From Haemonchus contortus (taxonomy: Eukaryota > Nematoda > Chromadorea > Rhabditida > Trichostrongylidae): a stretch of 64,000 nt of DNA. This document shows positions 25,265 through 36,800 of this stretch, one piece after another. Made by a program: the position numbers and the translations under genes. The number at the start of each line of letters is the position of its first letter. Positions within the stretch are counted from its first letter, which is position 1. Where the stretch lies: positions 39,990,519 to 40,054,518 of the forward strand of contig LS997565.1 in NCBI GenBank assembly GCA_000469685.2, read 5' to 3'. The notes under the pieces were generated by a model. That model saw only the letters and a program-made list of their open reading frames with translations, did no database searches and was not told the origin of the DNA.

Positions 25265-26528
25265 CAGGGTGGGCCAAAACTATGATTACACAGAAATCAC
25301 ATCGCAGAAAACGAATAGAAAGCCAATAGAGCAAACCAATTTCATCAAAGGGTTTATCACAAATTTCTTATCAAAACTGTACATTGAAACTGGGATCCGT
25401 TGCTTTCTGCTTCACCCTACCCCAAAGACGACGATGGACGGCATTGACGGTGGCACGCAGCTAGGGTCATCGAAATGGTCTCGGCTTTTTGCTAAGCATT
25501 TTCGAGATTATTTCTTCTCTTGTTTGGGCTGAAGAATGCTTTTATCTCAGAGGCTGACCACATTGAGACATTCATGGGATTTGGGTCAGGGCTCCAGAGT
25601 GGTCACTGATCGAAGGTTATGAAGTCAAAGAACCCCTTTCACGAAATTTCAGGACAATTTTTGTTCTGCGGTCAGAAGCTTTATCTTGACAATATGACCG
25701 GTTCGAATCACCAAAGTGTCCTATTGCGCACGAAGAGATCTAACAGGCCTCCAAACCAACTTTCACTCCATAATTTACAAGAATAATCGATGTCTTTGCC
25801 TCGGCGGTGACGCTAGCACAGGCCACTACAGAAAGTCAGTGAGCCAGGCGCTGTATAACTTTCATTCCTTTAAGCTTCATATAAATCTTATCGCTCTACT
25901 CATTGAGCACCTTCTTCACTGTGAATATCTTTTCGTCGGCGAACAGGAATTCCGTACGACAACTTTTTCGGATGCGACAGGGCAGCTTTTGTTAGCCAAC
26001 CATTCTCTTCTCTTTAACCTGCTCTCTGGTGAAATCGCTTTCTGATCGTATAAGAGTCTCGTTGTGCAGGTGATGCTTCACGATTTCACGCAGAAAATTT
26101 CGTAACATATCCAGTCATTTGGCCTTTTTGGACTCAGAATGAATTTTGCTCCTACGCAGACCTTTGCCCTGCTTCCTTAACACTTCCCCTAAATATAACC
26201 ACAGCTCTCTTAGGTTCACCACTCCGATCTGCAATTGTTCCCAACTCTCGAGAGCGTCTTACGGTTGGATGCAATACCTGCCTTGTTTCGCTAGTTCGTC
26301 TGTAGATGCACCGTGCCAAAAGTGTTTGTAAATGCAAAGCAACTTTTAATTCACGGACTAGTTACGCTTATATTATATTAAGAATCTACCAAAAGTTTAG
26401 TATCATTAGAAAGGTAACAATGTAAGCTACCTTGTGGAATGGAAGAAATTCTATGAATTGTTATGAACTCAGAAAAAATTTGCAATGAACGTCAGCGCGC
26501 GCTGTAATCATAATTTTGGCCCACCCTG
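25265..26528 (-). mobile_element. Mariner-like transposon, near full length but inactive
   Basis: A 1264-bp element flanked by TA on both sides (25263-25264, 26529-26530), with about 26-bp inverted repeats starting CAGGGTGGGCCAAAA. Near the right end, the minus strand at 26152-26337 encodes a helix-turn-helix-like transposase N-terminal piece (IYRRTSETRQ, then RSRELGTIADRSGEPKR), so transcription ran right to left. The rest of the frame is broken. Length is typical of mariner (about 1.3 kb). Confidence 0.85.
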
Positions 26529-26770
26529 TAGAAACTCACATATGGGTATGTAGAAAGAAGATTCCAAACTTGGTTAAACCACAACTTCTTCAGTGACGCT
26601 TTTCTTTACTTTTGTGCAACTTTTCTACCATTTTTCGAGCTGGTCAAAGCTCAGGCTCGAAAATGGGGAAACAGCTGATTTCGGACGCTAATCATTGAAA
26701 GTTCAACGTGAAATGACCGTCTTTTTGACTAGTTCGAAACCGACCGCTTTCTCGATCTTTCGATGCTTCT

Positions 26771-26785
26771 GGGGGGGGGGGGGGG
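26771..26785. repeat. G15 homopolymer
   Basis: Fifteen consecutive G on the plus strand; the longest mononucleotide G tract in the window. Confidence 0.9.
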
Positions 26786-26904
26786 TCGGACAGAAGCCTC
26801 TGTAATTAAGGAAACTGAGTACGGGACCGATTTTCATGAAAGCTGAGGTAATCTCGCATTTACCTCCCAAGGAGTGACATTCCTTAACGTCGCAACCTAC
26901 CCAA

Positions 26905-26975
26905 TGCGTCGTTGGTATAGTTTCAAGTGGCGCACTCTCACATGCTGGTGCCAGTATCGAGTCCCATCTGAACAC
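26905..26975 (+). repeat. tRNA-like SINE head fragment
   Basis: GTTGGTATAGTTTCAAGTGG, then a CGCACTCTCACATGC block and AGTATCGAGTCCC, in the spacing of the SINE head seen at 43045 and 56735. No middle or tail follows. Confidence 0.35.
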
Positions 26976-27747
26976 TTGATCAGGTCTGCCGAGTTGTTTC
27001 CTTCAATCTTGTGTGGTCCGCTGGAATCAAACTTGTATGAGACGATAGAAGCACTGGCAGGAAAACTGGCTTGGCTGACGTGCAAATTCATTGTACGAGC
27101 TGGATTCAAACGAGCCGCTGCAATTTCGAATGGAAACGACAGTGGTGTTTGTTTAGTCATATCACTTAAATGGATTGATCAACGTTGAGGGCTTAACCTC
27201 ACGATCTTTTTTGTCTTAGTCATCGATTTCCTCGTTCTGTCGCTATCAGCAAACTCATCTGGAAGCAGTGTAAGGAATTTCGTAACACTTGCTTCAGAAC
27301 GTTTTTCTCCAGCCGTTCTTGAAGGTTACATTCTCTGTCACCCACCATTTACAATCCTTTCATAACTCAGATAATAACTTACCTAAGTGTCAATGGTCTC
27401 AGTGGAAACTGTCAGTGGAAAGCGAAGGATTCCATGGATTTGTCAGAAAGGCATAATGACCGCAAAAAACGGGTCCATCAAGATCTGTGCCCAACACTTT
27501 TTACCAGCTTCAGTGCAGGGCTCCATGAGCACCTTTAGGGAATTCCCGCTCAGGTTTTGCTACAAACAAAAAGGGCTCCCATATGGTAAACGGAAGCGAG
27601 ACTGGGCTAGGATTAGAATGACTTTCGAGAACTGCCTGAGCTGAAAGTGGTCCTAGAGCGTTTTAGCCGGCATAACAGCCATGGATGGCAAAATTAGCGT
27701 GGGCACGGCTTATCTTCTTCTCGGGCCCGATTGCCCTAATTCAGTTT

Positions 27748-28100
27748 TCTACCCCAAGAGGCTGAGAAAAGTGGGCTATTTTTGCTGTTAACAGGGTTTT
27801 TTGTTAACCCATGCTTATAAGCGAATGAATTTTGCTCACCGTAGTCAGCGATTCGCACCTGGACCCACACGTACATGCTGACACACATTGTACAGCTCGT
27901 CCAAACGCCCCATTCTTCTTCATTTTCCTTGTATAATTTTCGTGCAGCCCCCTTTTCAATAATTTTTCAAAGCCTTTTTTATTTTGGAAACACCGATTCA
28001 CGCATTTCCTTCGCCTTCATCGCACCATTTTCCACCTTATCTTCTATTTTTCGTCACAATCTGGATTGCACGAAATTATTGTGAACAGTGCTTTTCATTC
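27748..28100 (+). repeat. Dispersed repeat copy B
   Basis: Second copy of the repeat at 20259-20610, same strand, roughly 80 percent alike by eye: AGAGGCTGAGAAAAGTGGGC, ATGCTTATAAGCGAATGAAT, ACAGCTCGTCCAAACGCCCC, CACCGATTCACGC. Confidence 0.6.
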
Positions 28101-28999
28101 AGTTGTACTTTAATGCGTGGCCTTGTGCATGAATTCTTGGACAGGGATGTGCCATATGCACTGAGAGAGCACCCGAGGACAAAGCGAAAGCGTGGATGCG
28201 CTTCGCGATGGCATATTTCACTAGATGGGCTTTCATTTGGAAGTTTCGTGCTGAATTCACATTTCAAGCATTTTCTTTGGACCGGGAGAGTCGTCGAGTA
28301 GATAGATCGAACCACTCCCTTTTGAAATCTTACAGCTACATTTTATTTATTACACTTCTTATAGTCCCTGTACTTGCCCCAAAACTTTGGTTGAATGTCT
28401 GTCGACTGGCCACGTGTATTCGAGTATTCAGGGGAATCGTCAAGTAGATAGATCAGTTTCTTAATAATAGAAGAAGAACCACGTACTGTCCTCCTGATAA
28501 ACGGGCCATTCGTGATCGAGAACTTTCTCTGACTTACAAAAAGTGCTGCATGATGCAAGCTCTTTACCCTGCGACACTGTAGCACATCGACCATTGAAAA
28601 CATATTATTGATGTTTATGTTTATTTCTCCATACTTAAGTATGTCATGTCCTGTCTTTGAAGTTCTATCGAACCTCTGCTATGTTAGCTATTCATCCAAT
28701 CAAAAAGGACGATGAGTCTCTGAGATATTGATTGAGTTGATTTTTTCGCGCCATATATTTGATCTCAGAGGGATATATAAGGCCCGCCATTTGAATGCTT
28801 GGGGAGTCTTTGTTCGCCCTGAGAACAATAGTCTGCCTGTTACAAGCTACTACATGAACTGAATTCTAATAATTGTACTGTACTGTGCTGTATAAGGTCT
28901 CGCGTGGCAAAGAGCAGAAGAAAGAACAAGTTGTACTACAAATGGTATCCTCCGCCGAAACTCGCTCAGTCCTATCTCTTCACTAATCTAAATCCTACT

Positions 29000-30215
29000 A
29001 ATCATTGAGAGAATTCGCCAAACCTGAGTTTCACATCTCTCCCCAGTTGAAGGGACAGTAGTTTGGGTCTGTGTTGATATCAGATGAAGAGACCATAAAC
29101 TATTGTTATTCGTGAAATAACACGTGACTTCGGAATCCAGTCGAAATAAAACCCAGTGGAAAAAGGTAATGAACTGATAGAGGCACATGATATAGGGGCC
29201 AGGCAAGCACGGTAAACAGGCAAGGATTCTTCTGCTTCAATATCTGTGTCCCTGGAGGAGTCATCGCTGTTCTGTGTTTCGTCACATAACTTACTTTCAT
29301 CGAACGGTTAATCGCCATAAATACCAATTCATCCAAGCACGCATGCAATCTCACAAGCCAGCGCCTTTTTGAGCTTCATGTGAGTCGTAGAGATCAAGAC
29401 CAAGGTCATTCAAAGGAACGGTCTTTTTAGTTGTAATGGAACGGGAACGTAGCTACCTTCGCCACTTATCATCTGTAAAGAAATGCGTAGGTGATCTCTC
29501 TTTCATCAAGCCCCTTCCTTTGAAACTGTTTTGCTCGCCAGCTTTCCACCTTGAGAATTTCTAGGAGAAGCAACCGTGGTCATCGTTTCGGGTGCATTTC
29601 CTGCACTTTCTGAGCCGCTCATTACTTACAGTAGCGGTTTCTAGAGATCACAGCTGCCTTCTCCTCTATCAATCATCGACGTTTCGTTCTCACAAGGAGG
29701 ATACATAACGTTTCATTTCTGGAAGGGCAACGTTCTACGTGCAAATCAGCAGTTGAGGTTACGTGACATCCGTCAAATATGTCGCCGTTCATGTAAGTCA
29801 CGAACTCTCTTTCACCGTGCCAGGGGAAGGGAAGTTCATTGGTGTTGTAGACTTACTGTTGCAGAAACTGATCATATGACTTGAGAGCTCTGAAAATTTC
29901 GTGTTCGGGGTGACGAGCAGGAATGTTTGAGCTAATGCTCGCCATCAAGATTACTTGAGCAATGGGCAAGCCCACATAACAGTGTCAAGCCTTTTGTAAT
30001 GCCAAAGTGTCTATAAAAAGCTCGTGTGGCAGTGAAGCTTCCGGATGCTGTACAACCAAGTCGTGTTCCTTTCAGCGACGATCGAAACTACCCTTGATTC
30101 GTTGAAAGACCAGCCGCGGAGGCTGTCATTCGGGGATGCTAGTCATCATCCAACGATCATTGGAAAGTCCTACTTCTGCGAAAACATTCGGATACCGAAA
30201 ATCAAACACATTTTG
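29000..30215 (-). pseudogene. Doubtful decayed coding stretch
   Basis: Between 30213 and 29673 one minus-strand frame reads about 180 codons with only four internal stops (three TGA, one TAA), including PIAQVILMASISSNIPARHP and ELPFPWHGEREFVTYMNG. Farther along are MSGSESAGNAPETMTT (from about 29616) and NSDDSSRDTDIEAEESLPVY (about 29270) in other frames. About ten stops would be expected by chance in 180 codons at this base composition, so the depletion is modest. Family unknown. Confidence 0.15.
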
Positions 30216-31059
30216 TGATTATTGGACCCTGATATCGCCTCAATGAATGAAGTTTCTCCCTCGCTTGAACCCCCAAGAATAGCGCAAGAGGCGCTATCGG
30301 GTCGAAAAAACAGCCTAGGCATTGAGCTATGAGGGTCCCAAAATCGGCATAGCCGACGTTCACACCCCGAGGCGGACGAATTCTCAAAGCGATTACTGTA
30401 GCCAGCTGCACTCAATGGCACTTACATTTGAACAGCTCTTCAAACTACCCCTTCCACGCAACATCTGTCGTCTCATTCTCGTCCAATCTCTCATTTTACT
30501 TTTTTGAAGGCTTACATTTCCCTAGATGAAAAAATCTGAATATCTAATTTAATTTCTGATTTTCGCATTTCCTTGCCACTTTTGCGCTTAACTGGACTAT
30601 CTTATCATCCGTTTCAAACTGCAAAGTACCACGAAATAGTCATGAACTGTACCTGTAACTTCATTGAGCGATAAACTTTACTCCTCCGATTTGCCCTGAT
30701 ATCCCAAATCAATGATGAGACTCAGGAAAAAGTGATTCGTCTAGTGAAAAGGCGGAACGAGCCATCTTTCACTTTATTCTAACTATTCGTCCCTTTGTTA
30801 TGCTTACTATTTGCTTAGCGTGCCCCATTGATTCGATTTTGTACTTTTTACTTATTGGGTATCTAGGTTGAACGTTTAGTAAAAAATCGATTCCAGTTTT
30901 GAATATCAAAGTTGTTTTTCACACCGCTCTTTTGTCCCTAACGACTAATCCATCACATACATTTTATTACCATATGCTATGAAGGTGAATAACATTAAGA
31001 CTTCAACCGGTCATACAAATATACGAGCGGAAATCATTGTTTGTCCTGCCTACTTCTCA
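30216..31059. other. Left flank of the retroelement
   Basis: AT-rich, no exon or repeat recognised; the retroelement's target site GTTCC lies at its right edge. Confidence 0.45.
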
Positions 31060-31064
31060 GTTCC
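31060..31064. other. Target-site duplication, left copy (GTTCC)
   Basis: GTTCC here is repeated at 40750-40754 directly outside the other LTR. The duplication could be read as seven bases (GTTCCTT, 31060-31066), with the LTR starting at 31067. Confidence 0.85.
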
Positions 31065-31459
31065 TTTGGTGGATTACCAAGGGAAGATTGTATTCAGGAC
31101 GTGTAACAAAGGTTTATTAACACGCCTAGTACAAAGATCGACCATAATAATACATTCACGGGGTTTATATACACAATATGTGGGCGGTCCTCAGATACCG
31201 TATCGCCACTGGACCTTAGGGGGCCCGTGGCGGTACTCAAGCTCGGGGGATGAAAGAGCGGACCGCGCCAACGGCAGAACTTAAGCTACCTACTTGATTG
31301 CACACTTATGATACCGCCAGGTCATGCCTGTGGTCTCAACTCAAGAGATACTTACGTTAAGTTATGCCTATGGTTAATATGTTGAACTAGCATGTTATCT
31401 ATCATACTGGTAAAGGCTAGTTCTACTATAAACATCTATATGGTTGTGAATCCACAACA
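31065..31459 (-). repeat. 3' LTR
   Basis: 395 bp, matching 40355-40749 base for base as far as I can read. In sense orientation it begins TGTTGTGGATTC and ends AATCCACC(AAA), with short inverted termini. The sense strand has AATAAA at 31118-31113, which would serve as the polyadenylation signal of the element. Confidence 0.95.
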
Positions 31460-31783
31460 CTGGGGCGGGGCGAAAAGTAGCGGTAGCTACATTGTACAAC
31501 AGTGTTACCTACATAAAATTAACAGTGCATCAATGCAAGTATATATTAGACAAGACAAGCGAATATCAATGCGACTATGCGGCAACAATGTTCAACATTA
31601 CAATATATAATAATTTTAGTATCTATGAACACAATGATAATTTCTACAAATGCCTTTCGATGCGTAGACGACGTCGACGTGGCAGGCCTCCAGACGTGTG
31701 GTAAACGATAAGGCTGGTAGTTCAGGTGCCAGGTTGTAGCTTGATAAGATGGAGTATATACATGAGTATGCGAGGTGCTGTCA

Positions 31784-33866
31784 TTAGCACAGTGCTCGCA
31801 CTATTATTTTCGGAATAGTGAGGACCATCATAGCCACGAATATGGCGACTGCTACAAAAGCCATCACGGCTGATTTCCAGTGGTCCATTGCGACATCCAG
31901 TAGATGACCAAGATCAGGGTAGTTGAATATATTGACGTAGTTGGCGTGCTCGGTAAGGCGTTTTCCAGCTGGAGTTCTCCAATGCGTGTGGAATGCTAAC
32001 ACTCCTGATATAACGAGGTTGTGCGTTTTTTGCCCGCATTTCACTTTACAGCTATCTTTATATCTTGATACTGTCGAGTGAATATTAACTGTTGTTTGAG
32101 CCGTCGATGAATTGCATGTTGCGGAGAAAACTCTTTTCTGGCATTCTATTTCGATCATGATCGGACGATTCGAGTAACATGAAAATGTGACTTCAGCTCC
32201 CCGTAGACAGTTGTAACATCCTTGAAGTGACGTCGATGTTATATCACAGTTCTCATCGTCAATTATAGACTCGGCATGGTACATAGCCGAGGTGCTTAAC
32301 GTGAGATCGACGACTGCACTGTGCATAGCTCCCAAGACTCTTCCATGATCGTCCTGAAGATGCAGGACTGAGGAAGATATTGGAAGTCGACTCTCTGTTG
32401 AAGTCATCTTCGCGTTGACGTCAAGATTTTTGCAGTCACATTTTGCTTCCGTTTCTGATGGCAAGCATGAGCATCTGTCTTCCACGTAACATTCCGATAT
32501 GTTCGAGGCACTTTTTAGATTCGAACATCGTAAAGCGAAGAAGTCCTCTTCCTCGATTATGGCTACTTCTGAATGATTGGAGTCGACTGATCCGAGGAAT
32601 ACTGTGCCAAGTAAAGGAATAACTGGCATTGTTATAAACTCCAGAGTGATGTTGGCGTCCTTCATGACATGCGTTGTTTGGGTGTCGACTGTAATCATTT
32701 CAGATCGTTTTCCTCCCTTGATTCCAGTGTAGGTAAACGTTATCAAGGCCGATTCCTGCCATGTTGGACAATGGAATACTTGATAGATCTTATCGTTCTT
32801 TGGCTTCGCGTAGGAGCGGGAGAACAAACATCCTGGCGTGGGGAGAAGGCAACCACATCCGATTCCACCACAAGACGTAGTGCACCGTGCGATTCCTGGG
32901 AACTCGTAGGTGTCGTGTAGCTCCGGGATTTCCGACCTGCTGCTTATGTGTGCACATTTTTGTGAACTGCACGAACCAGCGAGGTGACACCGCTTGACAG
33001 ATTCTGTGACAATGTTGACGTCTCTCGTGTAAAAGAGTACGACAGGATTGCAAGTGATGAATACGTGCTGCAGCTGCACTTCCATGCTCCCGACTGTTTG
33101 GTTCCTGTTCCGGAGACGAAAGCAAGCTTGAGGTCTCTTTTGGCTCAGTGTAATTGTGCTTTCCTGTACGTCAAAGCAGTCGGTTTTGTAAGACGAGCGA
33201 GAGCAAATTGTGTTGTTTGCGTTGAGAGTATGTGTGTACTGACACGTTTCTCCGATAGCGATCAAGTGTATCATTACGATGCTGAAAATTATAATTTTCG
33301 AGCTTCTTGGTAGCGTAGACAGTTCTCTCATCGGAAAGCTCAGTTGTCTCATGGGAAGGCTATCTCTCGGTTGTTTCATTGGTATTCTAGCCCGCATGGA
33401 CATTTTTCCACGTCGTTTCGAACTTTGCTTGAAGATTATGTAGCAACCAGTAGTGTAGCATATCAGCAATATTGGGACGAGGACTATTGCTATGGCCATT
33501 GCTAACATCGCTATCACCATTCGAGGGGCACAGTGGGGATTCCCGAGAAATTCTGTGCACATTATGCAGTTGATTCGTTTACAGACGTCGCCCGGTGGGC
33601 AGACTATTGTTTCTGTATATTGCCTGGAATCGACGATAGTCCGCCACTGAATAGTGTGCTGGCTGATGAGATGCTCGAATGGTAAGGCGACTTCCGTTAT
33701 GCTTGCTTCGGCTGGGACGATAGCGCATTCTTTGTAATTTATGCAAATTTCCGCTTTCGAAGATAACGTCGCGTTAATTTTCGCTCCTTTGTCGGAGCAT
33801 GATATTGCCGCCGCAGACACAGGACTGAGTAGTGCAAGTGCGCACATGGTGATCATCAAAAGCGCC
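31784..33866 (-). other. Env-like module (phlebovirus-type Gn/Gc glycoprotein region)
   Basis: C-terminal about 690 residues of the polyprotein. In order: a hydrophobic signal-like segment (residues about 1897-1916), a short Cys-rich ectodomain, a transmembrane segment (about 2011-2034), a basic cytoplasmic stretch, a second hydrophobic signal-like segment (about 2086-2101), a large Cys-rich ectodomain (about 2103-2560) and a terminal membrane anchor (about 2561-2585). A Cys/Gly cluster near residues 2224-2243 with GCGCLLPTPGC resembles the class II fusion-loop region of phlebovirus Gc, the env source proposed for nematode BEL elements. Several N-glycosylation sequons are present. No break is seen; function is unproven. 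Confidence 0.8.
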
Positions 33867-36800
33867 GATGTGCTCGAATGGGCACTTTTTGGTTCTGCTC
33901 TTGAACCGTTGTAAGAAACCTGGTTTTTTGCGGCTCTTGGCGGTTGTTGTCTGACGACCACTTCAGCTTTCTTGGCTGGTCTGGAGGGCGTCTTCCTCCT
34001 GGTTCTTTTTGCAACAGTAGGAGATTTATCAGCTTGTTCCTCTGGAGAGCGAGTTGAAGAGTGTATTTCCAGTGGAATGAGACGATTGATCGGCCTTTGG
34101 ACAATTCTTCCTGTTGAAGTTTGTAGCATGGCGCTCCGAATTTCTCCGTCTCTGCTCGTGATAAGATCGGTAATCAGGGCCATTGGCCACTGTCCTCTTG
34201 GCAGTTGCGAGTCGTCGTCAAGGAGCACAACGTCTCCTACGCATGGTACTTGGTCGGGGGACCTAGTCTTCTTCCCGATGACTTTGTGACGATCTCGCAA
34301 TTCTATGAGGTATTCGTTCTTCCATAAGCTCCAAAACTTCTTCGTTAGCTTTTCGGTTGTCGATATAGCTAGCTTTGCTGCTTTCTGGGAGGAAAGTTCG
34401 GGAAGAGCTTGGAAATCTGGATCACCGTCATAGTCTTCTGACGCGAGCTGGGTTGTTCCGTGCCGTATGTCTTTATAAATGAAGTCGATCGGTCGTAGGG
34501 TCTCACATGGGGAGTCCTGGTCTCCGATTGTGGTAAGCGGCCGCGAGTTAACAACACTTTCTACTTCGCAAAGTGTAGTATGTAACAACTCATCCGTTAG
34601 CTTTCGTCGACCTATTGTTTTTTGGAGTGATCGTTTGACCGTGCCGACCATCCTTTCCCATACGCCACCCATCCATGGTGATGAGGGAGGAATGAAGTTC
34701 CATGTTATTCGATGCTCTGCGAGAAATAGAGACAAATGAGGGTCTTCATCATTGTTGTGATTCTGGGACAGAATATGTTCGGTCAGCCGAAAGTTGGTGC
34801 CGTTATCGCTGATTATTTTCACGGGTACTCCTCTTCGAGCGATGAATCTTTTGAGCGTGAAGATAAAGCTCTTCGCAGAGAGATCCGTTGCCACTTCGAG
34901 ATGGACTAGTCGTGTGACCAGGCATGTGAATAAAGCAACATATCGTTTCAAATCTTCTCCGGATGTAGATTTCACCGTGATTGGTCCCATGAAATCAACA
35001 CCTGTGTGCGCAAATGGAGGTGACTGTGTGACACGTTCAGTAGGCAGAGGACCCATGTTTGGGTACTTGAACGGTGCCGTATTGAATCTTCTGCAGGTGA
35101 CGCAATGCTTCAGCGTCCTTTTGCAAAGTAGCCTGTCTTGCGGAATCCAGAATCGTTGCCTAATATTGAAGAGCAACTGATTAGTTCCACAGTGTAATAG
35201 GCTTCTGTGTAGATACTCCGCAAATAGTTGTCCTAGCTTGCTTTGCTTTGGAATATGCACAGGATTAGCAGCTGAAAAACTGAGTTCAGCATTATCAAGC
35301 CTGCCAAATTTTCGGAATATGCCGTCTTTGTCGGCTCTGACGTTGAGTTCCTTGTTTTGAGTCATCAGCTCAGAACCGTAGATTGCCTGTTCTTGCTGAA
35401 TGATGAGCTTTTCAGCCTGGACGACTTCTTCTGCAGATATTGCGTTTGTTTGTAATCCAGTTGTGCTGAGAGCCAAGCGTTTACCTTTCGTTATTTTACG
35501 AATGAAACGGGCTGAATAAGCAACTATTCTGATAAGCTTGAGGTAGTTGCTGATGTTTTCCGTCGGCCATATCGCTGTTGTTGCCACGCTATTGGCTGCG
35601 CAAGAGTATACTTCTTCGGTATTGGAATTTTGCTCATGCAAGTCTTCCGCCTTCTTCACCGGCCATCTATTCGCTGGCATGTTGAGCCAAACTGGACCAC
35701 ACCACCAACGATGGTTGACGAAATTTCCTTTAACTACACCTCGCGTGGCGCAGTCCGCTACATTCTCTTGCGTTGGTACGTGAAAGAATGAGACGTTGCA
35801 GGATTCTTGAAGTCTTTTCCAGATTAGACTGATTTTCTGGACAAGTGTTGTAACTATGGGCGGCAGGCGTCTAGTACCTTGAATCCAGCAGAGAGCGATT
35901 GTAGAATCGCTAAAGATATTAATCTGTTTGATCTCCATGTTAGTCTTCTGTTTGGTTGATTCGGCAAGACTTAGTCCGATGAATATTGATAGAAGTTCTA
36001 GGCGTGGTATAGTCTGCTCCTTTTTCATTGGGGCGATCTTCGATTTCGCCGTGAAAAGTCTTGTCTCCGAGATTCCTTTGTTGGAAGTCGATGTTACGTA
36101 GATACAGCAGGCATACGCACGTTTAGAGCTATCCACAAAGACTGACATCGTGTTGTCTGATGACTTTTCTACGACCTTCCGTGGTAAGATAATTTCGAAA
36201 CCACTTATGTTGGATTTAATCTCCTCCCATGACCTCTGATCTTGGCTCGACAGTGGAGCGTCCCAACTGTATTTCTGCTTGTGAAGATCTTGAAGAAAGA
36301 CTTTGGCTGGAGTCATGAGTGGCGATAGCAAACCGAGTGGGTCATAACAGAAGCCATTTATTTGGCTCAGGACCGTTCGCTTCGAGATTTTATCAAAGCG
36401 TTTCTCGCAACATTTGAGCGATATTGTATCCTCAATAGAATTCCATAGTATTCCAAGAACCTTGACTTCGGTTGTGGTGGTTCTGTCAGCTTCTGGTATT
36501 CTGTTGTTGACGCTTGGAGAGTTGGATAGATAGTCGCGAAGATTCATTCCCATTGACGAAAACAATTTCTTGGACTCAGCGTATTTGTAAACAAGGTCAT
36601 CTGCACTTGTTCCTTCGAGTAGAACATTGTCGACATAAAGTGACTTAGATAGTTCCTGAGCTATGTCTGACTCGGAGCTTTCAATGTGTTTCAAAATGCA
36701 TTGATTCAGAATGGCTGGACTTGCGTTGATGCCAAACGGTACTCTGCAAAAGCGAAAGTATCTGATATTGTCACCAGATGCTGGGCGGAGAATATCCTTC

